Source: Hymenobacter frigidus (GTDB taxonomy: Bacteria; Bacteroidota; Bacteroidia; Cytophagales; Hymenobacteraceae). From it: 49,970 nucleotides of DNA. Positions within the stretch are counted from its first letter, which is position 1. Each line of letters begins with the position of its first letter. Positions 15,768 to 24,500 of the stretch are shown one piece after another. Under the pieces are notes generated by a model that did no database searches, was not told the origin of the DNA, and worked only from the letters and a program-made list of their open reading frames with translations. The translations under genes and the position numbers were made by a program. Where the stretch lies: positions 1 through 49,970 of the forward strand of contig NZ_BMGY01000034.1 in assembly GCF_014640435.1 (NCBI RefSeq). The letters run 5' to 3'.

Positions 15768-17336
15768 TTATAGCGGAATGTTGCCGTGTTTCTTACGTGG
15801 CATGGTATCTACTTTATTCTCCAGCATTTTAAACGCCCGAATGAGCTTCTGACGGGTTTGGGAAGGTAGAATCACCTCATCTACGAAGCCGCGGTGAGCA
15901 GCGCGGTAGGGCGTGGCGAATTTTTCCTGGTACTCATCTACCTTCTCCTGAAGCTTGGCGGCGGGGTCGTCGGCCGCCGCAATTTCACGCTTGAAGATGA
16001 TTTCGGCCGCGCCTTTAGCTCCCATTACGGCAATTTCGGCGGTGGGCCAGGCGTAGTTCATGTCGGCCCCGATGTGCTTGGAGTTCATCACGTCATACGC
16101 CCCGCCGTAGGCCTTCCGGGTGATGACGGTGATACGCGGCACAGTCGCTTCACAGAAAGCGTAAAGCAGCTTGGCCCCGTTCGTGATGATGCCGCGCCAC
16201 TCCTGGTCAGTGCCGGGCAGGAAGCCGGGCACATCTTCCAGCACCAGCAGCGGAATGTTGAACGCGTCGCAGAAGCGCACGAAGCGTGCGGCCTTGGTAC
16301 TGGCATTAATGTCGAGCACGCCGGCGAGCACAGCTGGCTGGTTGCCCACAATGCCAATGCTGCGGCCTGCCAGCCGCGCAAAGCCGACCACGATGTTCTC
16401 GGCGAAATTCTGATGGACTTCGAGGAAAGAATTAGGGTCGATAATGCCTTCAATTACCTCACGCATGTCGTAGGGCTGGTTGGCATTGTCGGGAATCAGC
16501 TTGTCGAGCACCGGGCGGCTTTCGTCGCCGCTGGCCTCGTAGGGCTGCGCGGGTGCAGTTTCTTCGCAGTTCTGCGGCATGTAGCTCAGCAGCTGCTTGA
16601 CGTGGTTGATGGCCACCACTTCATTGGCGCAGCTGAAATGCGTGACGCCGCTTTTGGCCGAATGGGTGCTGGCTCCGCCCAGCTCTTCGCTGGTTACTTC
16701 CTCGTGGGTCACGGTTTTTACCACGTTGGGACCAGTCACGAACATGTAGCTCGTGTGCTCCACCATCAAAATGAAGTCCGTAATGGCCGGCGAATACACC
16801 GCGCCACCCGCGCACGGCCCCATGATGGCCGACAGCTGTGGCACCACGCCCGAGGCCAGGGTATTCTTGTAAAAGATGTCGGCGTAGCCGCCCAGGCTTA
16901 CCACGCCTTCCTGAATCCGGGCCCCGCCCGAGTCGTTTAAGCCAATCACCGGCGCGCCGTTTTTCATGGCCAAGTCCATGATTTTTACGATTTTCTCAGC
17001 GTGGGTTTCGCTCAGTGAGCCGCCGAAAACGGTAAAATCCTGCGAGAAAACGTAGACCAGCCGGCCGTTCACCGTGCCATAGCCCGTAATTACGCCATCG
17101 CCGAGGTAATGCTCTTTGTCCAGCCCAAAGTCCTTGGAACGGTGCATCACGAACTTGCCAATTTCCTCAAACGAACCTTCGTCCATCAGCAAGTCAACCC
17201 GTTCGCGGGCGGTGAGCTTACCTTTTTTGTGTTGAGCGTCGATACGGGCTTGGCCGCCGCCGAGGAGGGCTTCTTCGTTTTTGCGGGCCAGTAAATCGGT
17301 TTTCGAAAGGTGGGCGTGGGCGTGCGGGTCGGGCAT
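15768..17336 (-). CDS. Acyl-CoA carboxylase beta subunit (carboxyltransferase)
   Basis: This 522-aa biotin-dependent carboxyltransferase subunit is most like propionyl-CoA carboxylase. It transfers the carboxyl group from biotin to acyl-CoA. Signatures are the N-terminal KKGKLTARERVDLLMDEGSF, the oxyanion-hole segments DSGGARIQEGV and GPCAGGAVYSPAITDF, the VEDVPGFLPGTDQEWRGII region, and the C-terminal MGAKGAAEIIFKREI and KHGNIPL end. The start MPDPHAHAHLSK was preferred because a promoter element overlaps the longer candidate start at 17387. The biotin carboxylase and carrier subunits are not in the window. Confidence 0.94.
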   Translation of the reverse strand: MPDPHAHAHLSKTDLLARKNEEALLGGGQARIDAQHKKGKLTARERVDLLMDEGSFEEIGKFVMHRSKDFGLDKEHYLGDGVITGYGTVNGRLVYVFSQDFTVFGGSLSETHAEKIVKIMDLAMKNGAPVIGLNDSGGARIQEGVVSLGGYADIFYKNTLASGVVPQLSAIMGPCAGGAVYSPAITDFILMVEHTSYMFVTGPNVVKTVTHEEVTSEELGGASTHSAKSGVTHFSCANEVVAINHVKQLLSYMPQNCEETAPAQPYEASGDESRPVLDKLIPDNANQPYDMREVIEGIIDPNSFLEVHQNFAENIVVGFARLAGRSIGIVGNQPAVLAGVLDINASTKAARFVRFCDAFNIPLLVLEDVPGFLPGTDQEWRGIITNGAKLLYAFCEATVPRITVITRKAYGGAYDVMNSKHIGADMNYAWPTAEIAVMGAKGAAEIIFKREIAAADDPAAKLQEKVDEYQEKFATPYRAAHRGFVDEVILPSQTRQKLIRAFKMLENKVDTMPRKKHGNIPL

Positions 17337-17384
17337 GAGCAGGGGTGAGCGCGCGGGTGGGAGGGTTGCGCGGGAATTGGAAAC

Positions 17385-17392
17385 CAAAGGTA
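17385..17392 (-). promoter_or_regulatory. Putative -7 promoter element for the carboxylase gene
   Basis: The minus strand reads TACCTTTG, an exact TAnnTTTG match, about 49 bases before the chosen start. It overlaps the longer alternative start codon at 17387 and argues against it. Confidence 0.5.
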
Positions 17393-17437
17393 GGTTATGG
17401 GTAGATTACGGACGTAGGATTAGGAAATACAATCACC

Positions 17438-17524
17438 TGTCATGCTGAACGCAGTGAAGCACCTTATCGCGTTGGAACAAGTCATCCAAGTGTGATAAGG
17501 TGCTTCACTGCGTTCAGCATGACA
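17438..17524. repeat. Palindromic repeat copy 4
   Basis: Two perfect 31-base arms (17438-17468 and 17494-17524) surround a 25-base loop. The outer part is TGTCATGCTGAACGCAGTGA and the inner part AGCACCTTATC. It lies between two minus-strand genes, 19 bases beyond the stop codon of the protease gene. Confidence 0.9.
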
Positions 17525-17542
17525 AATATCTACTTCGACTGC

Positions 17543-19687
17543 CTACAAATTTTTGCCCAGCAACATTAGCATGAATGCGTACTGCCGTGCCGTGTCATCA
17601 ATTGACTTGAAGCGACCCGAAGCGCCGCCGTGGCCGGCTACCATATCGGTATGCAGCAGCAGCAGGTTCTTATCCGTTTTCTGAGTGCGTAGCTTGGCTA
17701 CCCACTTAGCCGGCTCGTAATACTGCACCTGAGAGTCGTGCAATCCGGTGGTGACGAGCAGGTTGGGGTAAGCCTGCGCCTTCACATTGTCGTAGGGCGA
17801 GTAGGAGAGCATGTACTTGAAATATTCTTCGTCGGCGGGGTTGCCCCACTGGTCGTACTCGCTGGTAGTGAGCGGGATAGTGGGGTCGGCCATAGTCGTG
17901 ACAACATCCACAAACGGCACGGCTGCGATGACGCCTTTGTATAATTCGGGGCGCATGTTCAGCACGGCGCCCATGAGTAAGCCGCCGGCGCTGCCGCCCA
18001 TCGCGAAGAGCTTATCCGAAGCCGTGTAGCGCTGCTGCACTTTGGCACTGCCCACAGTAGCCTCGTGCGGCTTGGTGAGGTACTCGGAGCAGTCAATAAA
18101 ATCGTTGAAGCTGTTGATTTTGTGCAGCATCCGGCCGTCCTCAAACCACTGCCGGCCCATTTCCTGGCCGCCCCGGATGTTGCACAGCGCGTACACAAAC
18201 CCACGGTTCAGCAAGCTTAGGCGAGCCGCGCTGAAGGTGGGGTCCTGCGAAAAACCGTAGGAGCCGTAGGCATATTGCAACAGCGGCGCGCTCCCGTCCA
18301 GCTTCGTGCCCTTCTTGTACACGATGGACATGGGAATGAACTTGTTATCGCGCGATTTCACGAACACCCGCTCCGTCACGTAGTCAAACTTATTGTAGTT
18401 GCCCAGCACGGACTGCTCCTTGAGTAGGGTGCCGACCCGCGTACTCATGTCGTACTCAAAAATGGAGGGCGGCGTGGTGAGCGAGGTGTAATTGTAACGC
18501 AGCACCGGCGTGTCCAGCTCCCGATTCACGCCAATGGTGGCCGTGTAAGCCGACTCGTCGAAGGGCAGGTAGTGTTCCTGCTTATCTTTCAGATTCACTA
18601 CGTGCAGCTGTCGCAGGCCGCCCTTGCGCTCATTGAGCACGAAATACTCCTTGAATAGCTCGAAATTATCGAGAAAGATTTCCGGGTGGCGGGTCAGCGC
18701 ATCGGTCCAGGTGGCTTTGCCGGTGGTGGCCACGGGCGTAGTCATCAGACGGTAGTTGGGAGCCAGCCAATTGGTCCGGATATAAAACTTATCGGCCAAG
18801 TGCTCTACCTGATAGAGGTGGTCCTTCTCGCGGCGCTGAAATACCTTAGGCTGCTCAGTGGGCGCACCAGCCTCTAGGTAGCGGTACTCCGACGACAGCG
18901 AACTGGCGAGTTCAATACCAATGTATTTTTTTGATTTTGAACGGTTTACCTGCACGTTAAACGTGTTGTCGTGCTCCTCGTACACCAGTGCATCGCCCTT
19001 GGGGTCGGTGCCTAGCGTGTGCCGGTACACCTGATAGGGCAGCAGCGTGGTCACGTTCTTTTTGGTGTAAAACACCGTCTTGTTGTCGGCCGCCCACACC
19101 ACTTCGCCGCCCGTGTTGGCAATGCACTCCGGAAACAGCTTGCCGGTAGCAATATTTTTGAAGCGCAACGTATAAAGCCGCCGGCTCACGGTGTCCACCG
19201 AAAAAGCCAGCAGCTGATTATTATCGCTCACGGCCCAGTCACCAATCTGAAAATATTTCTTCCCAGTGCCCATCTCATCGCCGTTGAGCAACACTTCTTC
19301 CGTCCCGATTGCGCTACCCTTCTTGCGGCAGTAAATCGGGTATTCGGAGGCAAACTCAAAGCGCGAATAGTAGTAATAACCGTTGTCGCGGTACGGTTCA
19401 GTGGCGTCTTCCTGCTTGATGCGGTTCTTGATTTCGGCGGCCAGCTTCTTCTGCATGGCTTTCGCTCCGCTCATTTGCTGGTCGAAGTACCCATTCTCGT
19501 CGTTGAGGTACTTCAGAACGGCCGGTTCGGTGGGCTGGTTTAGCCAATAATAATTGTCGGTGCGCGTGACACCGAAATCGGTGAACACCTTAGGTTTGAT
19601 TGGGGCCACCGGAGCCGACTGCGCCATGGCGCCGCTGGTGAGAGCCGCGCCGGCCCCAGCAAGGGCCGCTCTTTGCAGAAAATTCAT
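17543..19687 (-). CDS. ptrB: S9 family peptidase, oligopeptidase B-like
   Basis: This 714-aa serine peptidase has a beta-propeller N-terminal domain and an alpha/beta-hydrolase C-terminal domain. Such enzymes cleave short peptides, in the oligopeptidase B subgroup after basic residues. Residues 1-22 (MNFLQRAALAGAGAALTSGA) form a likely export signal. DNYYWLNQPTEPAVLKYLN opens the family region. RGGQEMGRQWFEDGRMLHK near 505 is typical of oligopeptidase B. The nucleophile Ser is in GGSAGGLLMGA (about 564) and the catalytic His in AGHGGASGR (about 684). The bacterial cytoplasmic enzyme lacks a signal peptide, so this one probably works in the periplasm. Substrate preference is inferred. Confidence 0.9.
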   Translation of the reverse strand: MNFLQRAALAGAGAALTSGAMAQSAPVAPIKPKVFTDFGVTRTDNYYWLNQPTEPAVLKYLNDENGYFDQQMSGAKAMQKKLAAEIKNRIKQEDATEPYRDNGYYYYSRFEFASEYPIYCRKKGSAIGTEEVLLNGDEMGTGKKYFQIGDWAVSDNNQLLAFSVDTVSRRLYTLRFKNIATGKLFPECIANTGGEVVWAADNKTVFYTKKNVTTLLPYQVYRHTLGTDPKGDALVYEEHDNTFNVQVNRSKSKKYIGIELASSLSSEYRYLEAGAPTEQPKVFQRREKDHLYQVEHLADKFYIRTNWLAPNYRLMTTPVATTGKATWTDALTRHPEIFLDNFELFKEYFVLNERKGGLRQLHVVNLKDKQEHYLPFDESAYTATIGVNRELDTPVLRYNYTSLTTPPSIFEYDMSTRVGTLLKEQSVLGNYNKFDYVTERVFVKSRDNKFIPMSIVYKKGTKLDGSAPLLQYAYGSYGFSQDPTFSAARLSLLNRGFVYALCNIRGGQEMGRQWFEDGRMLHKINSFNDFIDCSEYLTKPHEATVGSAKVQQRYTASDKLFAMGGSAGGLLMGAVLNMRPELYKGVIAAVPFVDVVTTMADPTIPLTTSEYDQWGNPADEEYFKYMLSYSPYDNVKAQAYPNLLVTTGLHDSQVQYYEPAKWVAKLRTQKTDKNLLLLHTDMVAGHGGASGRFKSIDDTARQYAFMLMLLGKNL

Positions 19688-19764
19688 GAAGCGAAGGTTA
19701 AAGGGATAATTATTTCAACACTAAGAGTTGAAATCAAGCCGCAAGTTACTAGGTAGATAGCAAA

Positions 19765-19793
19765 GAAGCCGGTCCCATTTCGGAACCGGCTTC
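19765..19793 (-). terminator. Terminator after clpC
   Basis: The stem GAAGCCGGTCC / GGAACCGGCTTC has a short loop and lies 36 bases after the clpC stop codon on the minus strand. The following T-rich stretch is weak. Confidence 0.6.
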
Positions 19794-19828
19794 TCATTCA
19801 GGATGCACCAGCTAATCGGTGCGCAATC

Positions 19829-22435
19829 TTACTTTTTTGCGTCAGAGTCGGGCGCTTCCGGCGTTTCGGCCGGCCGCTCGTCGCTGGCTAGTTTCTGGTC
19901 TTCACCGCTTTTGCTCACGGCAAAAGTCAGTTCGTCTTTGCCGTCCTCGTAATCGGCTGTGATGACATCGCCCTGCACCACTTGCGCTTTGAGGATTTCC
20001 TCCGCAATCGGGTCTTCGATGTACTTCTGAATGGCTCGGTTCAGCGGACGAGCACCGTATTTCGGGTCGTAGCCTTTGTCCGATACAAAGTCCTTGGCCT
20101 TTTCGGTCAACTCGACCCGGTAGCCCAAAGACCGCACCCGCGAGAGAAGCTTGGCCAGGCTGATGTCGATGATTTTGTGGATATCCGACTTGTCCAGCGA
20201 GTTGAAGACGATAACGTCATCCAAACGGTTGAGGAATTCGGGCGAGAAAGTCTTCTTCAGGGCGTTGGTAATGGTGCCCTTGGTCAACTCGTCCATGTTA
20301 TCCTGCCGGGCTTTGGTTCCGAAGCCGATGCCAGCGCCAAAGTCCTGCAAGTCCCGCGCCCCGATGTTCGAGGTCATGATGATGATGGTGTTCCGGAAGT
20401 CCACCTTACGGCCCAGACCATCGGTCAGGATACCGTCGTCCAGCACTTGCAGCAGCAAGTTGTACACATCGGGGTGAGCTTTTTCAATCTCATCCAGCAG
20501 GATTACTGAGTACGGCTTACGACGAATTTTCTCCGTCAGCTGGCCGCCCTCTTCGTAGCCCACGTAGCCGGGAGGCGCGCCCACCAAGCGCGACACGCTG
20601 AATTTTTCCATGTACTCCGACATATCGACGCGCACCAGCGCATCTTCCTTGTCGAAGAGGTAGGTAGCGAGCACCTTGGCCAGCTCCGTCTTACCCACGC
20701 CCGTCGGGCCGAGGAATACGAACGAACCAATGGGTTTTTTGGGGTCCTTCAAACCAACCCGCGTGCGCTGAATGGCTTTCACGAGCTGCTTGATGGCCTT
20801 TTCCTGGCCAATTACCTTGCCTTGCAGCTCCTCATTCATGTTGAGGAGCTTTTGGCTTTCGTTCTGGGCCACGCGCGAAACGGGGATGCCGGTCATCATG
20901 GCGATAACCTCGGCCACGTTTTCCTCTTTCACCGTGTAGCGCTTCTTCTTGGTTTCCTCTTCCCAGCTCTTTTTAGCTGTTTCGAGTTGGTCAAGTAATT
21001 TCTTCTCGGTGTCGCGGAGCTTGGCGGCTTCCTCGTATTTCTGCGATTTCACCACGCGGTTCTTCTCGCCTTTGATATTCTCAATCTGCTCTTCGAGCGT
21101 GAGAATGTCCTCGGGTACCACGATGTTGTTGATGTGCACGCGGGCACCGGCCTCATCGAGAATATCGATGGCTTTATCCGGCAGAAAACGGTCGGACATG
21201 TACCGGTCACTCAGCAGCACGCACTGTTCAATGGCCTTATCGGTGTACACCACGTGGTGGTGGTCCTGGTACTTGTCCTTGATGTTGTGCAGGATTTCAA
21301 TCGTTTCCTCCGGCGTGGTGGGGTCCACCATCACCATCTGAAAACGACGGGCCAAGGCCCCATCTTTCTCGATGTACTGACGGTACTCATCCAGCGTGGT
21401 GGCACCGATGCATTGGATTTCGCCGCGGGCCAGGGCCGGCTTGAACATGTTGGAAGCGTCGAGCGAGCCCGAAGCCCCGCCAGCACCCACAATGGTGTGC
21501 AGCTCGTCAATGAACAGAATCACGTCGGGCGACTTTTCCAGCTCGTTCATCACGGCCTTCATGCGCTCCTCAAACTGGCCCCGGTACTTGGTACCAGCCA
21601 CCAGCGAAGCCAGGTCTAGCGTCACCACGCGCTTGTTGAAGAGCACGCGGCTTACTTTCTTTTGGATGATGCGCAGGGCGAGGCCTTCGGCGATGGCCGT
21701 TTTGCCCACGCCGGGCTCCCCGATGAGAATGGGGTTGTTCTTTTTGCGGCGGCTCAGAATCTGGGCTACGCGCTCAATCTCCTTTTCGCGGCCCACAATG
21801 GGGTCAAGCTTATCTTCCTCGGCCATCTTGGTGAGGTCACGGCCGAAGTTGTCGAGCACCGGGGTGCGCGATTTTTCGCCCGGCTTCTTGGTGGTACCGC
21901 CCGCACCGGCACCGCGGCCGGGGGTGCCACCACCGAAGAGTTTATCGTTATCGTCGTCGTCGGTATCAGGCGTGCGGCTTTGCGGAGCAGCACCGGCGTT
22001 ACCATGATAATCCAGCGAGTCGCGCACAGTTTCGTAGTTCACGTTGAATTTGCTGAGAATTTGGGAAGAAATGTTGTCCTCGTCCCGTAGGATGGACAAC
22101 AGCAGGTGCTCGGTACCGATGATTTCGGACTTGAAAATCTTGGCCTCCAGGTAGGTGATTTTCAACACCTTCTCGGTCTGCTTGGTGAGCGGAATCGAGC
22201 CGGTGATGCTGGTGCCCTGAGTAGCGGTGTTGCGAGTGGCCTGTTCGAGCGAGAATTTAAGCTCGTCGATGGACACGCCCAGCTTGCGTAGCAAGCCCAG
22301 GGCGGTGCCTTCGGCTTCGCGAATCATGCCGAGCAACAGGTGTTCGGTCCCGATGTAATCGTGGCCGAGACGGATGGCTTCTTCCCGACTGAGGGAAATA
22401 ACCTCTTTGACGCGGTTTGAGAATTTAGCTTCCAT
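19829..22435 (-). CDS. clpC: ATP-dependent Clp protease ATP-binding subunit ClpC
   Basis: This 868-aa Hsp100 AAA+ unfoldase feeds substrates to ClpP. The double Clp-N domain (residues 1-145, FSNRVKEVISLSREEAIRLG) is followed by a Gly/Thr-rich linker (about 165-185). AAA module 1 has Walker A GEPGVGKT (about 237) and Walker B VILFIDELHT. A UVR-like coiled segment (KYEEAAKLRDTEKKL, about 465) marks it as ClpC rather than ClpA. AAA module 2 has Walker A GPTGVGKTE (about 574) and VILLDEIEKAH. The ClpP-contact loop reads GIGFGTK (about 700). The C-terminal tail is acidic. The start MEAKFSNRVKE is standard; a 30-residue upstream extension was rejected. Confidence 0.97.
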   Translation of the reverse strand: MEAKFSNRVKEVISLSREEAIRLGHDYIGTEHLLLGMIREAEGTALGLLRKLGVSIDELKFSLEQATRNTATQGTSITGSIPLTKQTEKVLKITYLEAKIFKSEIIGTEHLLLSILRDEDNISSQILSKFNVNYETVRDSLDYHGNAGAAPQSRTPDTDDDDNDKLFGGGTPGRGAGAGGTTKKPGEKSRTPVLDNFGRDLTKMAEEDKLDPIVGREKEIERVAQILSRRKKNNPILIGEPGVGKTAIAEGLALRIIQKKVSRVLFNKRVVTLDLASLVAGTKYRGQFEERMKAVMNELEKSPDVILFIDELHTIVGAGGASGSLDASNMFKPALARGEIQCIGATTLDEYRQYIEKDGALARRFQMVMVDPTTPEETIEILHNIKDKYQDHHHVVYTDKAIEQCVLLSDRYMSDRFLPDKAIDILDEAGARVHINNIVVPEDILTLEEQIENIKGEKNRVVKSQKYEEAAKLRDTEKKLLDQLETAKKSWEEETKKKRYTVKEENVAEVIAMMTGIPVSRVAQNESQKLLNMNEELQGKVIGQEKAIKQLVKAIQRTRVGLKDPKKPIGSFVFLGPTGVGKTELAKVLATYLFDKEDALVRVDMSEYMEKFSVSRLVGAPPGYVGYEEGGQLTEKIRRKPYSVILLDEIEKAHPDVYNLLLQVLDDGILTDGLGRKVDFRNTIIIMTSNIGARDLQDFGAGIGFGTKARQDNMDELTKGTITNALKKTFSPEFLNRLDDVIVFNSLDKSDIHKIIDISLAKLLSRVRSLGYRVELTEKAKDFVSDKGYDPKYGARPLNRAIQKYIEDPIAEEILKAQVVQGDVITADYEDGKDELTFAVSKSGEDQKLASDERPAETPEAPDSDAKK

Positions 22436-22600
22436 GCCAATAAACGTAGTAAAAAAATCAAATAGCCCCGCGTCGGGCGAATACACGAATGACGGGTTGT
22501 GCCGGTGTCGCTTGAAAACAAGCAAATTCGGGTGAAGGTTCGGGCGATAACAAACCCGGTAAGCACTTAGGTGATACTAACGTCGGCAGAAATGCGCAGG

Positions 22601-23287
22601 TTACTGCAAAAAGCTGCCGGCAGCCGGACCTTGCGAAAATAATAAGTCCAGTACGCTGAGCCCCGGCTCAAAACCTGGGCCAAATACCTGCGGGTAGGGC
22701 CGCACCGAAGACTGCACTGCCGGAGTGTCAGGTTCAGGCGTTTTAGTGGCGATTTTAGGTGTCAGCCAGTCGCGTCGGTCCACCAGCGAATGAGTAGATG
22801 AGTGAATGAGTGAATGGATTTCGGTTGTGCCCAGTGGTTGCATGGCCGGATAATGGGCTCGGTATTCGGTGGTGCGGGCAGTGGGTAGTGGCAGGCGAAG
22901 GCACTTCAGCAACAAGTGCAGAAACTGTAAGTTCAGGTCGAACAGCAGCGCCGGCTTACTTACGTAAATATCGTGGAAGTAGTCGGCGTAGTATTCAAAG
23001 TACGGACTATTGCCGTAGGCAGTTTGCAGGGTGCGCCAATGCCGGTGAATCCAATTCTGGCGGTAGTCAATTTCGATGGCCTCTGCCGTCACTTTTTCGG
23101 CCCGGTTGCCGTCGATTACCGGGATGGTGAGGGGCTGCACGCCTTGCGCCGTGCGAATGAGGCAGCGGTTGCGGTAGGTTTGCTTGCGGTAGTGCTCCTG
23201 GGCTTCCAGCAGCAGGCCATCGGCCTGGAGCAGCTCGGCGAAGAGGGCGGCCGGTGGGTGGTAGTGAAGTTCGGTGAGAATAATCAT
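22601..23287 (-). CDS. WbqC-like protein
   Basis: This 228-aa protein belongs to the WbqC-like family. Its signatures are ALFAELLQADGLLLEAQEHY, KQTYRNRCLIRTAQGVQPLT, YRQNWIHRHWRTLQTAYGNS and PYFEYYADYFHDIY. Members occur near cell-surface polysaccharide or signal-peptidase genes, and their biochemistry is unclear. Residues about 155-167 (IHSLIHSSTHSLV) come from a short DNA repeat inside the gene. The C-terminal PGFEPGLSVLDLLFSQGP is the conserved family end. Upstream lies a palindromic repeat. Confidence 0.88.
   Translation of the reverse strand: MIILTELHYHPPAALFAELLQADGLLLEAQEHYRKQTYRNRCLIRTAQGVQPLTIPVIDGNRAEKVTAEAIEIDYRQNWIHRHWRTLQTAYGNSPYFEYYADYFHDIYVSKPALLFDLNLQFLHLLLKCLRLPLPTARTTEYRAHYPAMQPLGTTEIHSLIHSSTHSLVDRRDWLTPKIATKTPEPDTPAVQSSVRPYPQVFGPGFEPGLSVLDLLFSQGPAAGSFLQ
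22788..22816. repeat. In-frame GAATGAGT-type tandem repeat inside the WbqC-like gene
   Basis: The sequence is built from repeated GTGAATGA / GTAGATGA units. On the coding strand it encodes His/Ser/Leu-rich residues between the conserved core and C-terminus of the protein. It looks like a small expansion or insertion tolerated in a variable loop. Confidence 0.5.
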
Positions 23288-23362
23288 TAGGATAGGATGG
23301 ATACTCGCAATAATCTTTTTTCGTCAATAAGTGTCTGCACAAAATTAAACGAGGTATTAGGG

Positions 23363-23452
23363 CGTCATGCTGAGCTTGTCGAAGTATCTCTACCGCTTCG
23401 TTGAACGACCCTGATGAAGCGGTAGAGATGCTTCGACAAGCTCAGCATGACG
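23363..23452. repeat. Palindromic repeat copy 5
   Basis: Two 37-base arms (23363-23399 and 23416-23452) match with a single mismatch around a 16-base loop. The outer part is CGTCATGCTGAGCTTGTCGA and the inner part ATCTCTACCGCTTC. It lies in the divergent gap between the WbqC-like gene and a secreted-protein gene. Confidence 0.9.
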
Positions 23453-23616
23453 TTCTGATTGCACGATTAATTTAGAACAAGCACTTAGATGTTTGCTGCC
23501 GCGAATCACATTGACGTATCAATTCAGTGAGGAGGCACAAATATGCTCCTTCCCTTCGCCATTGCCTGGGGCTTCGCCGCAAAGCAGCGCGACAACGGGT
23601 GAGCATGGTCCGGCCT

Positions 23617-23624
23617 TACTTTTG
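23617..23624 (+). promoter_or_regulatory. Putative -7 element placing transcription start at the start codon
   Basis: TACTTTTG matches TAnnTTTG exactly and ends 6 bases before ATG 23631. Transcription would begin at or near the A of the ATG, suggesting a leaderless mRNA. It supports 23631 over the upstream ATG at 23493. Confidence 0.5.
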
Positions 23625-23630
23625 TTTACT

Positions 23631-24500
23631 ATGCGTTTCCTTCTCCTCCTGCTTATTGCCCTGGGCCCGGTAGCGGCTCAGGCGGCCCCGCCCCAGATTC
23701 TGCTCGACGTGGCTCGTTTCCGAAACCTGAACAAGGTGGAGAAGGGCGGCGAGGTCGAAATCTACGTCACCGTGCCCACCCAGCCGCTTACCTACCGGCA
23801 ACGGGCCCCCCGCTCGTTTCAGTCGGCCGCCACGGTCACCCTTGAGATTCTGAAAGCCGACGGCAAATCGGCTTACCGGGAGGTTATCACCCTCAGGCCG
23901 CCGGTACTGACTGACACGACCATTGCCATTAAAAACCCGCAGAGTTTTCTGAAGCGCATCATGCTGCCCGATGGCAAATACACGTTGCGTGGTACCGTGC
24001 GCGACCAGTACCGGGCTGCCAACGGCGAAACCACCGTGGAAAAACCGTTGGTGGTGGAAGCGCCGGCCGGCGTATTTCTGACTGATGTGGTGCTGCTGTC
24101 GCGTCCGGCCGCCCGGAGCGGGGGCGACGACAATTTTTCCCGTGGCGGCTACCGCCTCACCCGCGTGCCCGGTGGCGGCTACAGCCGCGGAGCCGAGAAT
24201 ATTTTCTTTTATACCGAGATGCATAATGCGCCGGCCGGCCAGCCGCTGCGCGTGCACTACCACCTCACCACCCCCGATGGCTCGGCCGCCGATGCCGACG
24301 CGACCCTGACGCCCCCGAGCGGCCGGCCGACTACCGTGGTGGGCCAGCTGCCCTTGGGGCCGTTGCCCGATGGGCCGTTCACGCTGTTTATTGAGGTATA
24401 TGGTGGGCCGGGCAATAACAAGCTGCTGGCCGGGCACAGGGTCATTGGCGAGCGCAGCACCGCCGAATACGCGCCGGCCGGGGCCGCCGTGCCGCGATGA
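23631..24500 (+). CDS. Secreted uncharacterised protein
   Basis: This 289-aa protein has a clear signal peptide (MRFLLLLLIALGPVAAQAA, cleavage near residue 19). The mature part appears all-beta, with several Ig-like strand patterns. Examples are GGEVEIYVTVPTQPLTYRQR near 45, LPDGKYTLRGTVRDQY near 110 and PLPDGPFTLFIEVYGGPGNN near 250. The family was not recognised. Its stop codon overlaps the start of the downstream acyltransferase (ATGA), so the two are almost certainly co-transcribed and translationally coupled. That link hints at a role in the cell envelope, which is inference. The start at 23631 is supported by the signal peptide and promoter position. Confidence 0.82.
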   Translation: MRFLLLLLIALGPVAAQAAPPQILLDVARFRNLNKVEKGGEVEIYVTVPTQPLTYRQRAPRSFQSAATVTLEILKADGKSAYREVITLRPPVLTDTTIAIKNPQSFLKRIMLPDGKYTLRGTVRDQYRAANGETTVEKPLVVEAPAGVFLTDVVLLSRPAARSGGDDNFSRGGYRLTRVPGGGYSRGAENIFFYTEMHNAPAGQPLRVHYHLTTPDGSAADADATLTPPSGRPTTVVGQLPLGPLPDGPFTLFIEVYGGPGNNKLLAGHRVIGERSTAEYAPAGAAVPR

